From positions 1 through 64,000 of the forward strand of contig NZ_WKKF01000001.1 in the NCBI RefSeq assembly GCF_009674765.1: a stretch of 64,000 nucleotides of DNA. The letters are read 5' to 3'. The notes beneath the pieces were generated by a model. The model was not told the DNA's origin and made no database searches. It was given only the letters and a program-made list of their open reading frames with translations. Below are positions 52,840 to 62,392 of this stretch, one piece after another. Numbering within the stretch: the stretch's first letter is position 1; the number at the start of each line of letters is the position of its first letter. Origin of the DNA: Metabacillus idriensis (GTDB lineage: Bacteria; Bacillota; Bacilli; Bacillales; Bacillaceae). A program made the translations under genes and the position numbers.

Positions 52840-53016
52840 TTAGTTAAAATAATCTGTTCCTGTTCCATTAGAATTGATGCCATTTTGATTAAAAATTTCC
52901 CCTAACTTTTCATCTTGTATATTTTCATCGGGTGGAGTCATTCCAGATTTTTTATCAAGATAAACAGCAATACCACCTATAATAACGACAGGTATCAATA
53001 AATATAACCAAATCAC
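52840..53016 (-). CDS. small membrane protein, 58 aa
   Basis: GTG 53016 follows GGAGGTGTTATT. One membrane helix (WLYLLIPVVIIGGIAVYL) then an acidic Asn/Gly-rich tail (DEKLGEIFNQNGINSNG). An upstream in-frame ATG at 53052 would include the ribosome site in the coding part, so it is not preferred. Function unknown. Confidence 0.6.
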   Translation of the reverse strand: MIWLYLLIPVVIIGGIAVYLDKKSGMTPPDENIQDEKLGEIFNQNGINSNGTGTDYFN

Positions 53017-53059
53017 AATAACACCTCCATAATATAACTTATTATTTATCATATCATTT

Positions 53060-53550
53060 ATTTTTACTTCTTTACATTTTTTTCTAAAACTATTCTGCCC
53101 CGTTACTTTAAGTACATAATTTCACAATCTCCTTTAAAATTCAGCTTAGAAATCTAATTTTCTTTAAAGAAGTTGCTCCACAACCTGGCCCTTTTGGAGA
53201 AGAACTTCGGAATCCGCTTACTCCGTAAAACTGCCCGATTGCTGAATAACTGATATTACCATTTTATCACAAATACACCTTTGAAGATGAGTATATTTGC
53301 AAGATAAAACACACCAATTATGCTGCTAATTGGTGTGTTATTTAATGTATATTTATTTATGTTGTTTTGATGTTTTGCACATCTGAACCGAACCTGTTAT
53401 TAAGAAAAGAGCTTTTTTTCATTAAATATAAAATAGATCAGGCAGCCTAGACTATGATCATATGTATGTTCTAACATTGCTGCTTTAACTGATTAGAAAA
53501 ATTTAATTATTTTCATATTGTAAATGCTTTCATTAGGTGGTACTATAAAT
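53060..53550. other. gene-free region with terminator
   Basis: No gene seen. AACACACCAATTA/TAATTGGTGTGTT (53308-53339) is a good hairpin, possibly a terminator, though only ATTT follows. The right end carries the regulator's promoter. Confidence 0.45.
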
Positions 53551-53553
53551 TTA

Positions 53554-53567
53554 CGAAAACGTTTACG
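53554..53567. promoter_or_regulatory. LacI-type operator before the regulator
   Basis: CGAAAACGTTTACG, a 14-bp palindrome with one mismatch. Matches the perfect palindromes at 54624 and 54677, so the regulator is probably autoregulated. Confidence 0.6.
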
Positions 53568-53590
53568 TGCGAGCGGGGAGAAGGTGGGAA

Positions 53591-54601
53591 ATGAATTATA
53601 CCATCAAAGATGTAGCAAAAAAGGCCAATGTTTCGATAGCAACTGTTTCAAGAATTCTCAATAATCAGAAGGGTTACTCTGAGAAGACGAAACGGAAAGT
53701 TCTTGAAGCCATCGAAGAATTGGACTATCATCCAAATGCGATTGCAAGAGGACTGATCAATAAAAAAACGTCGACGATTGGTGTATTATTTCCGGCACTT
53801 TCAAGTATGCTCGTGACGGAACTGTTAGCCGGAATAGAAAAAGCAGCGCATCAGCTTGGATCTAGCGTGATTGTCTGCCATACAGAGTCCAATGGTTCGA
53901 AAACAATGAAATATCTGCAATTGCTCAATGAAAAGCGTGTTGACGGAATTATTTTTACGAGTGAGATTCTAAAAGAAGAATACTACGAATTTATTCAGAA
54001 AATGAATATTCCCCTCGTACTTTTATCAACTGAATCACGTGCTTATTCAGTGCCTTACGTCAAAGTGGATGACAGGCATGCCGCGTATTCTGCCGCACAG
54101 TACTTAATCAAAAAAGGGCACACTCGCATCGGCATGATCAGCGGAAATCAAAACGATCTTATCGCTGGTAAACCGAGAATTGACGGCTTCAAGGATGCGT
54201 TAATGGATCATGGTTTGTCCGTTGATGACAGCCGGATTGTCTGCAGCGAAGGATTTACCTTTGCAGACGGAATAAAAGGATTAAAGAAAATGAGACAGCA
54301 GGCAGCTGAAGTGACGGCAATCTTTGCTGCAAGCGATGAAATTGCATTTGGCGCGATTTCAGCGGCTTATCAGCAGGGCATAAGGATACCCGAAGAATTA
54401 TCGATTATCGGCTATGATAACTTAAGCATTGCTGAAATGTCGATACCGCCTTTAACATCACTTGCTCAGCCCTTCTATGAAATGGGAGAAAAGGCTGCAA
54501 ACATGATATTTGATATGATAAACGGCGAACAGCTCGTAGAAAGCCGGATTATGCCGCATTCGATCATGGAAAGAAGCAGTGTGGCAGAAAAAGAGGAATA
54601 G
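53591..54601 (+). CDS. LacI-family transcriptional regulator
   Basis: 336 residues. N-terminal HTH (YTIKDVAKKANVSIATVSRI, about 3-22, then LNN) with hinge helix (SEKTKRKVLEAIEELDYHPN), then a periplasmic-binding-like sensor domain (DGIIFTSEI; DDRHAAYSAAQYL; IIGYDNLSIAEMSIPPLTSL). ATG 53591 follows GGGAGAAGGTGGGAA. Operator-like palindromes lie before it and before the next gene, so it probably represses the ABC operon downstream until its sugar is present. Confidence 0.9.
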   Translation: MNYTIKDVAKKANVSIATVSRILNNQKGYSEKTKRKVLEAIEELDYHPNAIARGLINKKTSTIGVLFPALSSMLVTELLAGIEKAAHQLGSSVIVCHTESNGSKTMKYLQLLNEKRVDGIIFTSEILKEEYYEFIQKMNIPLVLLSTESRAYSVPYVKVDDRHAAYSAAQYLIKKGHTRIGMISGNQNDLIAGKPRIDGFKDALMDHGLSVDDSRIVCSEGFTFADGIKGLKKMRQQAAEVTAIFAASDEIAFGAISAAYQQGIRIPEELSIIGYDNLSIAEMSIPPLTSLAQPFYEMGEKAANMIFDMINGEQLVESRIMPHSIMERSSVAEKEE

Positions 54602-54623
54602 CTTTCTTCTTTTTTGACCATTA

Positions 54624-54690
54624 CGTAAACGTTTACGCTGAGAAAGTGGAAAAATGGTTCTTTTTTTGAAGAAAAGAGTAAACGTTTACT
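54624..54690. promoter_or_regulatory. pair of palindromic LacI-type operators
   Basis: CGTAAACGTTTACG (54624-54637) and AGTAAACGTTTACT (54677-54690) are perfect palindromes, 53 bp apart centre to centre, i.e. about five helical turns. They sit before the binding-protein gene and could support looping. They also resemble CcpA sites, so dual control is possible. Confidence 0.7.
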
Positions 54691-54715
54691 TATACTGAAT
54701 TGGGAGGCGAAATGA

Positions 54716-55948
54716 ATGATCAAAAAGTTAACCGCAATCGCCGCAGGCGTTTTACTTGGCGCGTCGGTATTGGCAGGATGCTCTTCGGGAGATGAGAAAG
54801 ACGGGAAAGTAACTCTGAATCTTTTCTCCAACAAATCTGAAAACATCAATACGTATAAAGGTCTGATAGAAGAGTTTGAAGCAGAGAATCCAGATATCAG
54901 AATTAAATTTGATTCTCCCCCGGAAGCAGAGACTGTGCTGCGGACAAAGCTTATAAAGAATGACATTCCTGACGTCATGCTGATTGCAGGAAACGCTACA
55001 TACGGAGAATTGGGCAGGGCAGGAGTGCTTGAGGATTTTGCTGACTCAGAACTGATTAACTCGATTCAGCCTTCCTATCTTGACATGATTGACCGCTTAG
55101 TAGGACCTGAAAAAGATGGGGTCTACGGGCTGCCTTATGCTACAAACGCAAACACGGTTATTTACAACAAACAGAAGTTTGAAGAGCTTGGTCTTGAAGT
55201 TCCGAAAACGTGGGATGAATTTATCGCCGTTTTGGAAAAAGCAAAAGCTGCAGGCGAAATACCAATCTATTTAACTCTTAAGGATGCTTGGACCGGCATG
55301 ATTTCCTTGAACTCGCTTGGAGGTAATCTGGCTGGCGAAGAATTTGCAGAAAAGAAAAGCTCCGGAAAGACATCTTTTGTAAAGAGCTACGATGAAGTCG
55401 CTGACAAGATGCTGACCCTGACTGAATATGGACACAAAGACAACTTTGGGATTGCCTACGGCGATGGCAACAATGCGTTCGCCGCAGGCGAGGGTGTCAT
55501 GTATATTCAAGGGAACTGGGCGATTCCTGAGATCTTAAAAGCAAATCCTGAAGCAGAGCTTGGCGTTTTCCCGATGCCTGTAACGAACGACCCAGAGCAA
55601 AACAAACTTGTTTCAGGTGTTGATGTTCTGCTTACTATCAGCAAGGACAGCGAGCACAAAAAAGAAGCTGGAAAATTCCTCGAATTTATGCTTGAGAAAG
55701 AGACAGCAAAACGTTATATTGATGAGCAAAAAGCTTTCTCTGCAATAGAAGGTGTTTATCAAGAGGACCCGGTTTTCGAAGGAATAAAAGAAAACTTTGA
55801 AAAAGGAAAGATTACAAGCTTCCAAGATCACTATTATCCAGCGGGAATGGGTGCAGAAAACATTCTTCAGGAATTTCTGATTGAGAAAAAGAAAAGCGCA
55901 TTCTTAAAGAAAATGGATAGAGAGTGGGAGAAAGTAGAGGATCGCTGA
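54716..55948 (+). CDS. extracellular sugar-binding lipoprotein (family 1)
   Basis: 410 residues. Lipobox SVLAG-C22, then a family 1 solute-binding fold (TLNLFSNKSENINTYKGLIE; YGLPYATNANTVIYNKQKFE; VMYIQGNWAIPEI). ATG 54716 follows TGGGAGGCGAAATGA. First gene of the second importer; a repeat of about 120 nt separates it from the permeases. Ligand unknown; the linked ThuA gene suggests a disaccharide such as trehalose. Confidence 0.88.
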   Translation: MIKKLTAIAAGVLLGASVLAGCSSGDEKDGKVTLNLFSNKSENINTYKGLIEEFEAENPDIRIKFDSPPEAETVLRTKLIKNDIPDVMLIAGNATYGELGRAGVLEDFADSELINSIQPSYLDMIDRLVGPEKDGVYGLPYATNANTVIYNKQKFEELGLEVPKTWDEFIAVLEKAKAAGEIPIYLTLKDAWTGMISLNSLGGNLAGEEFAEKKSSGKTSFVKSYDEVADKMLTLTEYGHKDNFGIAYGDGNNAFAAGEGVMYIQGNWAIPEILKANPEAELGVFPMPVTNDPEQNKLVSGVDVLLTISKDSEHKKEAGKFLEFMLEKETAKRYIDEQKAFSAIEGVYQEDPVFEGIKENFEKGKITSFQDHYYPAGMGAENILQEFLIEKKKSAFLKKMDREWEKVEDR

Positions 55949-55966
55949 TCGGGCGATTCAACATTT

Positions 55967-56086
55967 CATTTTTTCCAGCCGCACAGCCCGCCGCGGTCAG
56001 AACAGATTCCCCGAAAAGTCAAAACCGGACTTTTACGGTGTATCCTTATCTGTCTGCCGTTTCTAAACGGGACGTTCCGCATTTCT
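55967..56086 (+). repeat. diverged copy of the 122-nt repeat
   Basis: Shares the start (CATT...CCAGC), the middle (GTCAGAACAGATTC; ATCCTTATCTGTCTG) and the end (GTTCCGCATTTCT) with the tandem copies at 29524-29767. It lies inside the ABC operon between binding protein and permease, so it is transcribed. Confidence 0.7.
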
Positions 56087-56104
56087 AGTAAAGGAGATGA
56101 ATCG

Positions 56105-56968
56105 ATGAACACTAAAAACAGAGTATTTCTGATCATGACCATTCCTGCCGTTATCCTGTTCTTTATCTTTCATACCTATCCTGCGCTTCAGGGGATATTC
56201 TACAGTTTTACGGACTGGAGAGGGTACGGGGAATGGAACTTTGTAGGATTTAAAAATTATCTGAATGTCTTTAAAGACGAAAGAGCACTAGATGCATATG
56301 GTTTTACGTTTAAATTCGCAATCATCTCAACGATTCTCGTGAATTTTTTCAGCTTGCTTGTGGCAATGGGGCTTAATGCGAAGATTAAGTTTCAGAAAAC
56401 ACTTCGGGCTGTGTATTTCATGCCTTATATCTTAAGTATTCTGATCGTTGGTTTTATCTTCAACTTCATTTTCACGCATTTTCTGCCTGATATCGCAGGA
56501 AGCCTTGGAATTGAGGCATTATCGAAAAATATTCTTGGCGACCCGAACCTTGCCTGGGTTGGTATCGTGATCGTAGCTGTTTGGCAGGCAATCGCGTTCA
56601 ATACAATCTTGTACCTTGCAGGTCTTGTTACCATTACAGAGGATTTATATGAAGCGGCAAGCATTGACGGTGCTGGAATTTGGACAAAGTTCTGGAAAAT
56701 CACGTTTCCGCTGATTGCTCCATTTTTTACCATCAATATGATTTTATCAATGAAAGGCTTTCTGATGGTGTTTGACCAGATTGTTGCCCTTACAGGCGGA
56801 GGACCGGGTCAATCAACAGAATCGATTTCACTTCTGATCTATAGAGGCGGCTTCCAAGGAGGAGAATTTGCCTATCAGTCTGCAAATGCAGTCATTTACT
56901 TTATTGTGATTGTGATCTTTTCTATCTTTCAGCTTAAGATTCTTGAAAAAAGAGAGGTGGGGAACTGA
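56105..56968 (+). CDS. ABC sugar transporter permease 1
   Basis: 287 residues, six membrane helices. The EAA loop is DLYEAASIDGAGIWTKFWKI (about 179-198); VFDQIVALTGGGPGQSTESI is typical of MalF-like permeases. ATG 56105 follows AAAGGAGATGAATCG. Coupled to permease 2 (stop and start overlap in TGATG). Confidence 0.9.
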   Translation: MNTKNRVFLIMTIPAVILFFIFHTYPALQGIFYSFTDWRGYGEWNFVGFKNYLNVFKDERALDAYGFTFKFAIISTILVNFFSLLVAMGLNAKIKFQKTLRAVYFMPYILSILIVGFIFNFIFTHFLPDIAGSLGIEALSKNILGDPNLAWVGIVIVAVWQAIAFNTILYLAGLVTITEDLYEAASIDGAGIWTKFWKITFPLIAPFFTINMILSMKGFLMVFDQIVALTGGGPGQSTESISLLIYRGGFQGGEFAYQSANAVIYFIVIVIFSIFQLKILEKREVGN

Positions 56969-57789
56969 TGATCAGCAAAAAGACAAACTGGCCTGTCACC
57001 ATTCTCTTAATTTTAGGGGCCATGTTCATTATCCTGCCGCTTTACTTAACCGTTACCATTGCCTTTAAAACACCGCAGGAGCTTGCGGGAAACTTGCTTG
57101 CCCTGCCGCAGTCATGGTCTTTTGATAACTTTACTAAAGCAATCGAAATGACGAATTTCTTCAATGCATTAAAAAACAGCGTATTCGTCACTGTATTTGT
57201 AGTAATCTTTACGGTCCTGACGAATTCGATGGTCGCTTATGCGATTGCACGCAACATGCATAAGAAGTTTTATAAATTCACCTTTTACTATTTTGTAAGT
57301 GCGATGTTCATTCCTTTTCCGATCATCATGCTTCCAATTGTAAGACAAACAGCATTGTGGGGCATGGATAATCTAGTGGGGTTAGTGATTTTGTACATTG
57401 TTTACAATCTATCTTTCAACATCTTTATCTATGTAGGATATATCAGATCCATTCCAAAAGAATTGGAAGAAGCTGCAATCGTAGATGGCGCAACAACATG
57501 GGGAGTGTTCTGGAAGGTCATTTTCCCGCTGCTTGCACCAATGAATGCAACAGTCGCCATTCTTACATGCCTAGGAGCATGGAACGATTTTCTCTTGCCG
57601 CTCGTCGTACTGAGCGACAGCGACATGGCAACATTGCCGCTTGTGCAGTATATTTTCCAATCACAGTTCAGCACAGATTATAACCTGGCATTTGCCTCGT
57701 ATCTGCTTGCACTGATTCCGATGATTATTGTCTATGTTTTTGCACAAAAATGGATCATCAGCGGGGTCATGAAAGGGTCAATTAAATAA
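56968..57789 (+). CDS. ABC sugar transporter permease 2
   Basis: 273 residues, six membrane helices. EAA loop ELEEAAIVDGATTWGVFWKV (about 162-181) and C-terminus IISGVMKGSIK of the MalG family. Site GAGAGGTGGGGAAC before ATG 56968. No ATPase gene follows; a shared MsmX-type ATPase is needed. Confidence 0.9.
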   Translation: MISKKTNWPVTILLILGAMFIILPLYLTVTIAFKTPQELAGNLLALPQSWSFDNFTKAIEMTNFFNALKNSVFVTVFVVIFTVLTNSMVAYAIARNMHKKFYKFTFYYFVSAMFIPFPIIMLPIVRQTALWGMDNLVGLVILYIVYNLSFNIFIYVGYIRSIPKELEEAAIVDGATTWGVFWKVIFPLLAPMNATVAILTCLGAWNDFLLPLVVLSDSDMATLPLVQYIFQSQFSTDYNLAFASYLLALIPMIIVYVFAQKWIISGVMKGSIK

Positions 57790-57880
57790 TATGGCTTAAT
57801 TAATAGGCTGGATTATTGTATATTGAAATAGAAAGATTAGCTTAAATATTAAAAATAATTTACTATAGGGAGATTTTACA

Positions 57881-58603
57881 ATGAAAATTACAGTTTGGAA
57901 CGAAAACCGCCATGAACAAAAAAATCCGGTAGTTGCAGAAATTTATCCTGAAGGCATCCACGGCGCTATAGCTAACTTCTTAAAAGAAAACGGCATTGAT
58001 GCTGCGACTGCTACATTGGATCAGCCTGAGCACGGGTTAACAGAAGAAGTATTAAGCGAGACAGATGTTCTTTTCTGGTGGGGCCATCTGGCACATGATG
58101 AGGTTTCTGACGAAATCGTTGAACGTGTTCAAAAACGTGTACTTGAAGGAATGGGCTTAGTTGTTCTTCACTCAGGCCACTTCTCAAAAATCTTCAAAAA
58201 GCTGATGGGTACATCTTGCGACCTTAAATGGCGCGAAGCTGACGACAAAGAGCGTCTATGGGTTGTTGATCCTTCTCATCCAATTACTGAAGGAATCGGC
58301 GAATACATCGAAATTGAAAAAGAAGAAATGTACGGAGAGCACTTTGATATCCCGGCTCCTGATCAATTAGTATTTGTCAGCTGGTTTGAAGGCGGAGAAG
58401 TATTCCGTTCAGGCTGCACATATCAAAGAGGCAACGGAAAGATTTTCTACTTCCGCCCAGGACACGAAACATACCCGACTTACCACAACAAAGAAATTCA
58501 AAAAGTATTAGTCAATGCAGCAAAATGGGCTGCGCCGACAAAACGCGAATATCCGGTTTACGGAAATGCTCAGCCGCTTGAGAAAATTACTGTTAAATCA
58601 TAA
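57881..58603 (+). CDS. ThuA domain protein
   Basis: 240 residues of the ThuA family (glutamine-amidotransferase-like fold): [61 protein letters not shown]. In rhizobia thuA belongs to trehalose/maltose use, where ThuAB act on glucosides. ATG 57881 follows ATAGGGAGATTTTACA, about 90 nt after the permease, so it may be in the same operon. No thuB-like oxidoreductase is next to it. Role in sugar processing is inferred. Confidence 0.82.
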   Translation: MKITVWNENRHEQKNPVVAEIYPEGIHGAIANFLKENGIDAATATLDQPEHGLTEEVLSETDVLFWWGHLAHDEVSDEIVERVQKRVLEGMGLVVLHSGHFSKIFKKLMGTSCDLKWREADDKERLWVVDPSHPITEGIGEYIEIEKEEMYGEHFDIPAPDQLVFVSWFEGGEVFRSGCTYQRGNGKIFYFRPGHETYPTYHNKEIQKVLVNAAKWAAPTKREYPVYGNAQPLEKITVKS

Positions 58604-58605
58604 TG

Positions 58606-58648
58606 AAAAAGGGTACGAAATTGCACAGCAATTTCGTACCCTTTTTTG
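58606..58648 (+). terminator. Rho-independent terminator
   Basis: AAAAAGGGTACGAAATTGC/GCAATTTCGTACCCTTTTT, with a 4-nt loop: a very long perfect stem. Confidence 0.9.
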
Positions 58649-58832
58649 GTTATTTTGATGAAATGGGACCCTATGAAATCGAAAAACGGTATAACGTGGT
58701 ACGATTCTAGCGCTTCCGAGCTCAATGCTTTTGGGAAGGGGAGGATTTACCGCCACCTATGAGTACTCTAACAGAGCAGCCATGAGTCCTTAAAACCGTC
58801 CAAGAAACCCTGTTTTGAGTGCCCAAGGGTAA

Positions 58833-59528
58833 CTATGCTCTTCCTGAGATAAGATACTTGTTAACAGGTCTTCCGATTCCGCCATAATGGATATCCATCT
58901 CTAATTTGCCTTCCCGTTCAAGGTGTTCAAGATATCGCCGCGCTGTTACTCTGGCGATTCCGACGCTTGATGCTACATTCTCAGCTGAAACAGGAGCGCT
59001 TTGATCTTTGAGAAAGGTGAGAATTTTATGGAGAGTCACCTCATGCAAGCCTTTTGGCAAATCCTTTCTCTCATCAAGATCTTCTTTTTGAAACCTGATC
59101 GAATCCAATTCTTTTTGTGTCAGCTGTGTTTTATCTTTCAGTTTGCTGCGGTAGGCGGAATAGTTTTCAAGTGACTGCTTCAGCCGCTCGAATTTAAATG
59201 GCTTCATTAAATAATCAACGGCCCCGTGGAGCAGAACATTTCGGACTGTTTCCATATCGCTTGCTGCGGTTATCGCAATAATATCAGCCGAATGGCCTTC
59301 AGCCCGAATGGCTTGAATAGTCTCAAGTCCATTCATCTTGGGCATGTACATATCAATCAAAATCAGATCAGGAGCAAGCTTTCTCACAAGCTCAAGGCCA
59401 TCAGCGCCATTTGATGCAATGCCAATAACCTCAAAGCCTTCCACTCTCTCTAAAAACTCCCGATTCACCTCCTGAACCATTAAATCATCTTCAATCAGAA
59501 GTACGGAAACTGGTTTGACCGGCATCAT
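58833..59528 (-). CDS. dctR: response regulator for C4-dicarboxylate uptake, CitB/DcuR type
   Basis: 231 residues. REC domain (VLLIEDDLMVQEV, D59 in LILIDMYMPKMNGL, K in LMKPFKF) and a C-terminal HTH (about 180-215, SAENVASSVGIARVTARRYL). Two adjacent ATG codons at 59528 and 59525 follow GGAGGAG; either may be the start. Coupled to the kinase gene (4-nt overlap). Expected to activate dctP. Naming follows B. subtilis dctB-dctS-dctR-dctP. Confidence 0.85.
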   Translation of the reverse strand: MMPVKPVSVLLIEDDLMVQEVNREFLERVEGFEVIGIASNGADGLELVRKLAPDLILIDMYMPKMNGLETIQAIRAEGHSADIIAITAASDMETVRNVLLHGAVDYLMKPFKFERLKQSLENYSAYRSKLKDKTQLTQKELDSIRFQKEDLDERKDLPKGLHEVTLHKILTFLKDQSAPVSAENVASSVGIARVTARRYLEHLEREGKLEMDIHYGGIGRPVNKYLISGRA

Positions 59529-61102
59529 ATCTCCTCCATAAAAAAAGTAACTGTAAAGCTTGTTCCTGCTCCTTCTTCAGACTCCACTAGGATTGTGCCC
59601 TTTGCCTGCTGAATAAGCTGATTGACTAAATGCAGCCCTATTCCCCGGTCACTGCCTCCCTTTGTAGAAAAGCCCTGTTCAAAAATACGAGGGCGGTCGC
59701 CTTCTTTTATTCCGCTTCCATTATCCTCAACTAAAAGTGTCAGTATTTCTGCATCCTGTTCGATGCTGATAAAAATATGAGGGAAGGGACCTTGATGGTG
59801 TTTAAAAGAATCAAACGCATTTTCAATCAAGTTTCCGAGAATCAGAACAAAATCATGATGATCAAGATTGGCTGGAAATCTTTTAAACTGGCTGTTGCGG
59901 TCAATTTCCACACTGATTCCAAGTTCTGTTCCGCGGCGTATTTTACTGAGCAGCAGGCCGGCAAGACTCTCATCTCTGATGTTTTTACTCAAAAATTGTA
60001 TCAGCTCTTCTTGCTCTTCAGTCGTTTGAAAGACAAATTGCAGCGCTTTTTCGTGGTTTCCCAGCTGTATCAGACCTGCGATTGTATGGAGTTTATTATT
60101 GTATTCATGATTTTGAACACGTAAAGCGTTTACAAAGGCTCGAACGCCTGTTAATTCTTCTGCCATTTTCTTCACTTCAGTCCGGTCCTGAAAGATGGCC
60201 ACTGCTCCCACCGTCTCGCCGCTTACTTTAATTGGAACCCGGTTGCTCAAAATGTTGAGGTTGCCGACATTAAGTTCTTTGCTGTAAATCGCATGATCAA
60301 GCTTGAGAATTTCAGGCAAGGCCGTATCAGGGATGACTTCTCTAATGGATTTGCCAATCACATCACCGTTAATCCGCATCATTTTCATGGCTTTATTATT
60401 AAAAATCGTAATCTTTTCATTTGTATCTATAGCTATTACACCTTCGTGCATGGCATTGAAGGTTTCGGTGCGTTCTACCAGCAGCCTTGCAATTTCATGC
60501 GGCTCGAGGTGAAACATCTGCCTTTTTATTTGACTGGCCAGTATCCAGGCGCCCCAGCCTCCAAACAGCAAAGAGAGACTTGCTGTGATGAAAATTTCAA
60601 ACGCAAGGCTTTGCAGCACTTCAAGAAAGACCGGAAGTTTGTATCCGGCAAGAACGACTCCAATTTGCTCATGTTCATCGTTCATTACAGGGACAAATGC
60701 ACGCATGACCGTCCCGATTTCTCCATTTGCTTTAGAGGTATAGGAGTGTTCTGCAAAGGCAGGCCCTTCATCGTTCCCCTGTGAGCGGGTTCCTATCCTG
60801 TCATGTACGGGATGTGTCAGCCGTTCGCGATCCATATTTAAGACGACAATATAATTTGCGTTGTTGATGATTCTTAGGCGGTCAATCACTTTGTTAAGAT
60901 CATTCTCCCTGCTTTCAAGGGCTTCCTTCACTTCAGGAAGTTCAGCGATCGTCTGGGCTGTAACGAAAGAGCGCGCCTTTAATTCTTCTTCTTTTCCGCT
61001 TATGTAATTGCCGATTAAAACAATTCCTGCCAGAAAAAGAGAAAAACCCAATATAAAAAAGATTAAGCCTGCAATTTTCCATAAGATTGATATACGTCTC
61101 AT
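59525..61102 (-). CDS. dctS: sensor histidine kinase for C4-dicarboxylates, DctS type
   Basis: 525 residues. Membrane helices at about 10-32 and 170-190 enclose a Cache-like sensor domain, a PAS domain (about 215-300, NAMHEGVIAIDTNEKITIFN), the SpoOB-like dimer domain with the phospho-acceptor in LRVQNHEYNNKLHTI, and HATPase_c (VEDNGSGIKEGDRPRI; GIGLHLVNQL). ATG 61102 follows GAGGAACTAT; longer frames would overlap dctB's promoter. Divergent from dctB. Confidence 0.87.
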   Translation of the reverse strand: MRRISILWKIAGLIFFILGFSLFLAGIVLIGNYISGKEEELKARSFVTAQTIAELPEVKEALESRENDLNKVIDRLRIINNANYIVVLNMDRERLTHPVHDRIGTRSQGNDEGPAFAEHSYTSKANGEIGTVMRAFVPVMNDEHEQIGVVLAGYKLPVFLEVLQSLAFEIFITASLSLLFGGWGAWILASQIKRQMFHLEPHEIARLLVERTETFNAMHEGVIAIDTNEKITIFNNKAMKMMRINGDVIGKSIREVIPDTALPEILKLDHAIYSKELNVGNLNILSNRVPIKVSGETVGAVAIFQDRTEVKKMAEELTGVRAFVNALRVQNHEYNNKLHTIAGLIQLGNHEKALQFVFQTTEEQEELIQFLSKNIRDESLAGLLLSKIRRGTELGISVEIDRNSQFKRFPANLDHHDFVLILGNLIENAFDSFKHHQGPFPHIFISIEQDAEILTLLVEDNGSGIKEGDRPRIFEQGFSTKGGSDRGIGLHLVNQLIQQAKGTILVESEEGAGTSFTVTFFMEEI

Positions 61103-61208
61103 ATAGTTCCTCATTATTCTGAAAAATAAAATATCTTTCATTGTAACATGCGCCAAAATCTCATGATACAATGAATCTACTAAAAAATTGATTGAAACGG
61201 TGGATAGT

Positions 61209-62237
61209 ATGAAATGGTTTATTAGTGCAAGTCTATTAACTGTGCTCATTTTAGTGGCAGTTTTTTCACATGATCCCATGCACGAAATTGAAGATGACGA
61301 TGAACAGACTGGTTTGAATGACCAAATTGTGATTAAGTTCAGTCATGTGGTAGCTGAAAATACACCTAAGGGACTGGCGGCAGAAAAATTTGCTGAGATT
61401 ATCGCGAACCGGACAGATGGAAAAATAAAAGTGGAAGTTTTTCCAAATGAAATTATGTATTCAGATGAAAAAGAACTGCAGGCATTGAAAAAGGGCGACG
61501 TCCAAATGATTGCTCCTTCTTATTCAAAAATGACGGAGGTCATCCCTGAATGGCAGGTGCTTGATTTGCCTTTTATTTTTCAGGATGAGCAGCATGTAAA
61601 AAACGTTTATACAGGAGAAGTTGGAGAACGGATGCTCGGCAAACTTGAACGTGAAAATATTAAGGGCCTTGCTTTGTGGGGGAATGGCTTTAAGCAAATG
61701 ACAAGCAGCAGCGGCGCATTGATTGCTCCTGAGGATTTTTCAGGACAGCGCTTTAGAATTATGCCAAGTGATACAATTGCTAAACAGTTTGAACTTCTCC
61801 GTGCCATTCCAAAAGCTGCTTCCTTCAATGATGTATACATCGCATTGGAAGGCAATGAATTTGATGGACAGGAAAACACAATTTCAAATATTTATTCAAA
61901 AGGATTTTATCGTCTGCAAAAAGACATGACGGTTTCAAACCACGGCTATTTAGGCTATTCGGTTTTAATGAATGAAGAGTTCTGGAACAGCCTGGAACCC
62001 GAACTGCAAACTCAAATTCAAAAAGCCATGAATGAAACGACAGAGTGGATGCTTGAGGAATCAAAAAACATGAATGACTCACAGCTGAGAAGAATGAAAC
62101 AAAATTCCAAGATGAAAATACATGAGCTAAGTGAAGCTGAAAAAGATAAATGGCAGGAAGTTTTTATGCCGCTTTATGAGGCGTATTCCTCTGAATATGG
62201 GGACAATTGGATTGATGACATTCGAAACGAGCGATAA
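61209..62237 (+). CDS. dctB: DctP-like TRAP family dicarboxylate-binding protein, DctB type
   Basis: 342 residues. An N-terminal anchor or signal (about 3-18) without lipobox cysteine is followed by the TRAP binding-protein fold (IKFSHVVAENTPKGLAAEKF; GLALWGNGFKQMTSSSGALI; RIMPSDTIAKQFELL; SNHGYLGYSVLMNEEFW). No TRAP membrane subunits are nearby. In B. subtilis DctB helps DctS sense dicarboxylates instead of transporting. ATG 61209 follows ACGGTGGATAGT. Confidence 0.87.
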   Translation: MKWFISASLLTVLILVAVFSHDPMHEIEDDDEQTGLNDQIVIKFSHVVAENTPKGLAAEKFAEIIANRTDGKIKVEVFPNEIMYSDEKELQALKKGDVQMIAPSYSKMTEVIPEWQVLDLPFIFQDEQHVKNVYTGEVGERMLGKLERENIKGLALWGNGFKQMTSSSGALIAPEDFSGQRFRIMPSDTIAKQFELLRAIPKAASFNDVYIALEGNEFDGQENTISNIYSKGFYRLQKDMTVSNHGYLGYSVLMNEEFWNSLEPELQTQIQKAMNETTEWMLEESKNMNDSQLRRMKQNSKMKIHELSEAEKDKWQEVFMPLYEAYSSEYGDNWIDDIRNER

Positions 62238-62242
62238 AAATT

Positions 62243-62272
62243 GGCCGCTGCATTGGTGCAGCGGTTTTTCTA
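62243..62272 (+). terminator. Rho-independent terminator
   Basis: CCGCTGCA/TGCAGCGG stem, 4-nt loop, five T. Confidence 0.85.
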
Positions 62273-62392
62273 TTAATGAGGTATTCAGAGAGACGTAGCG
62301 CCTCCGCTTTTCTAGTGACCAAAAAGACCAAAAAGAACAATAATACCAAAACGGAGTGGTGTCGAAATTATCAGTTAATATAAAGGTATTCT

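Noticed and set aside
60293-60784. 163-codon plus-strand frame opposite dctS
   Set aside because: Antisense shadow of a well supported kinase gene.
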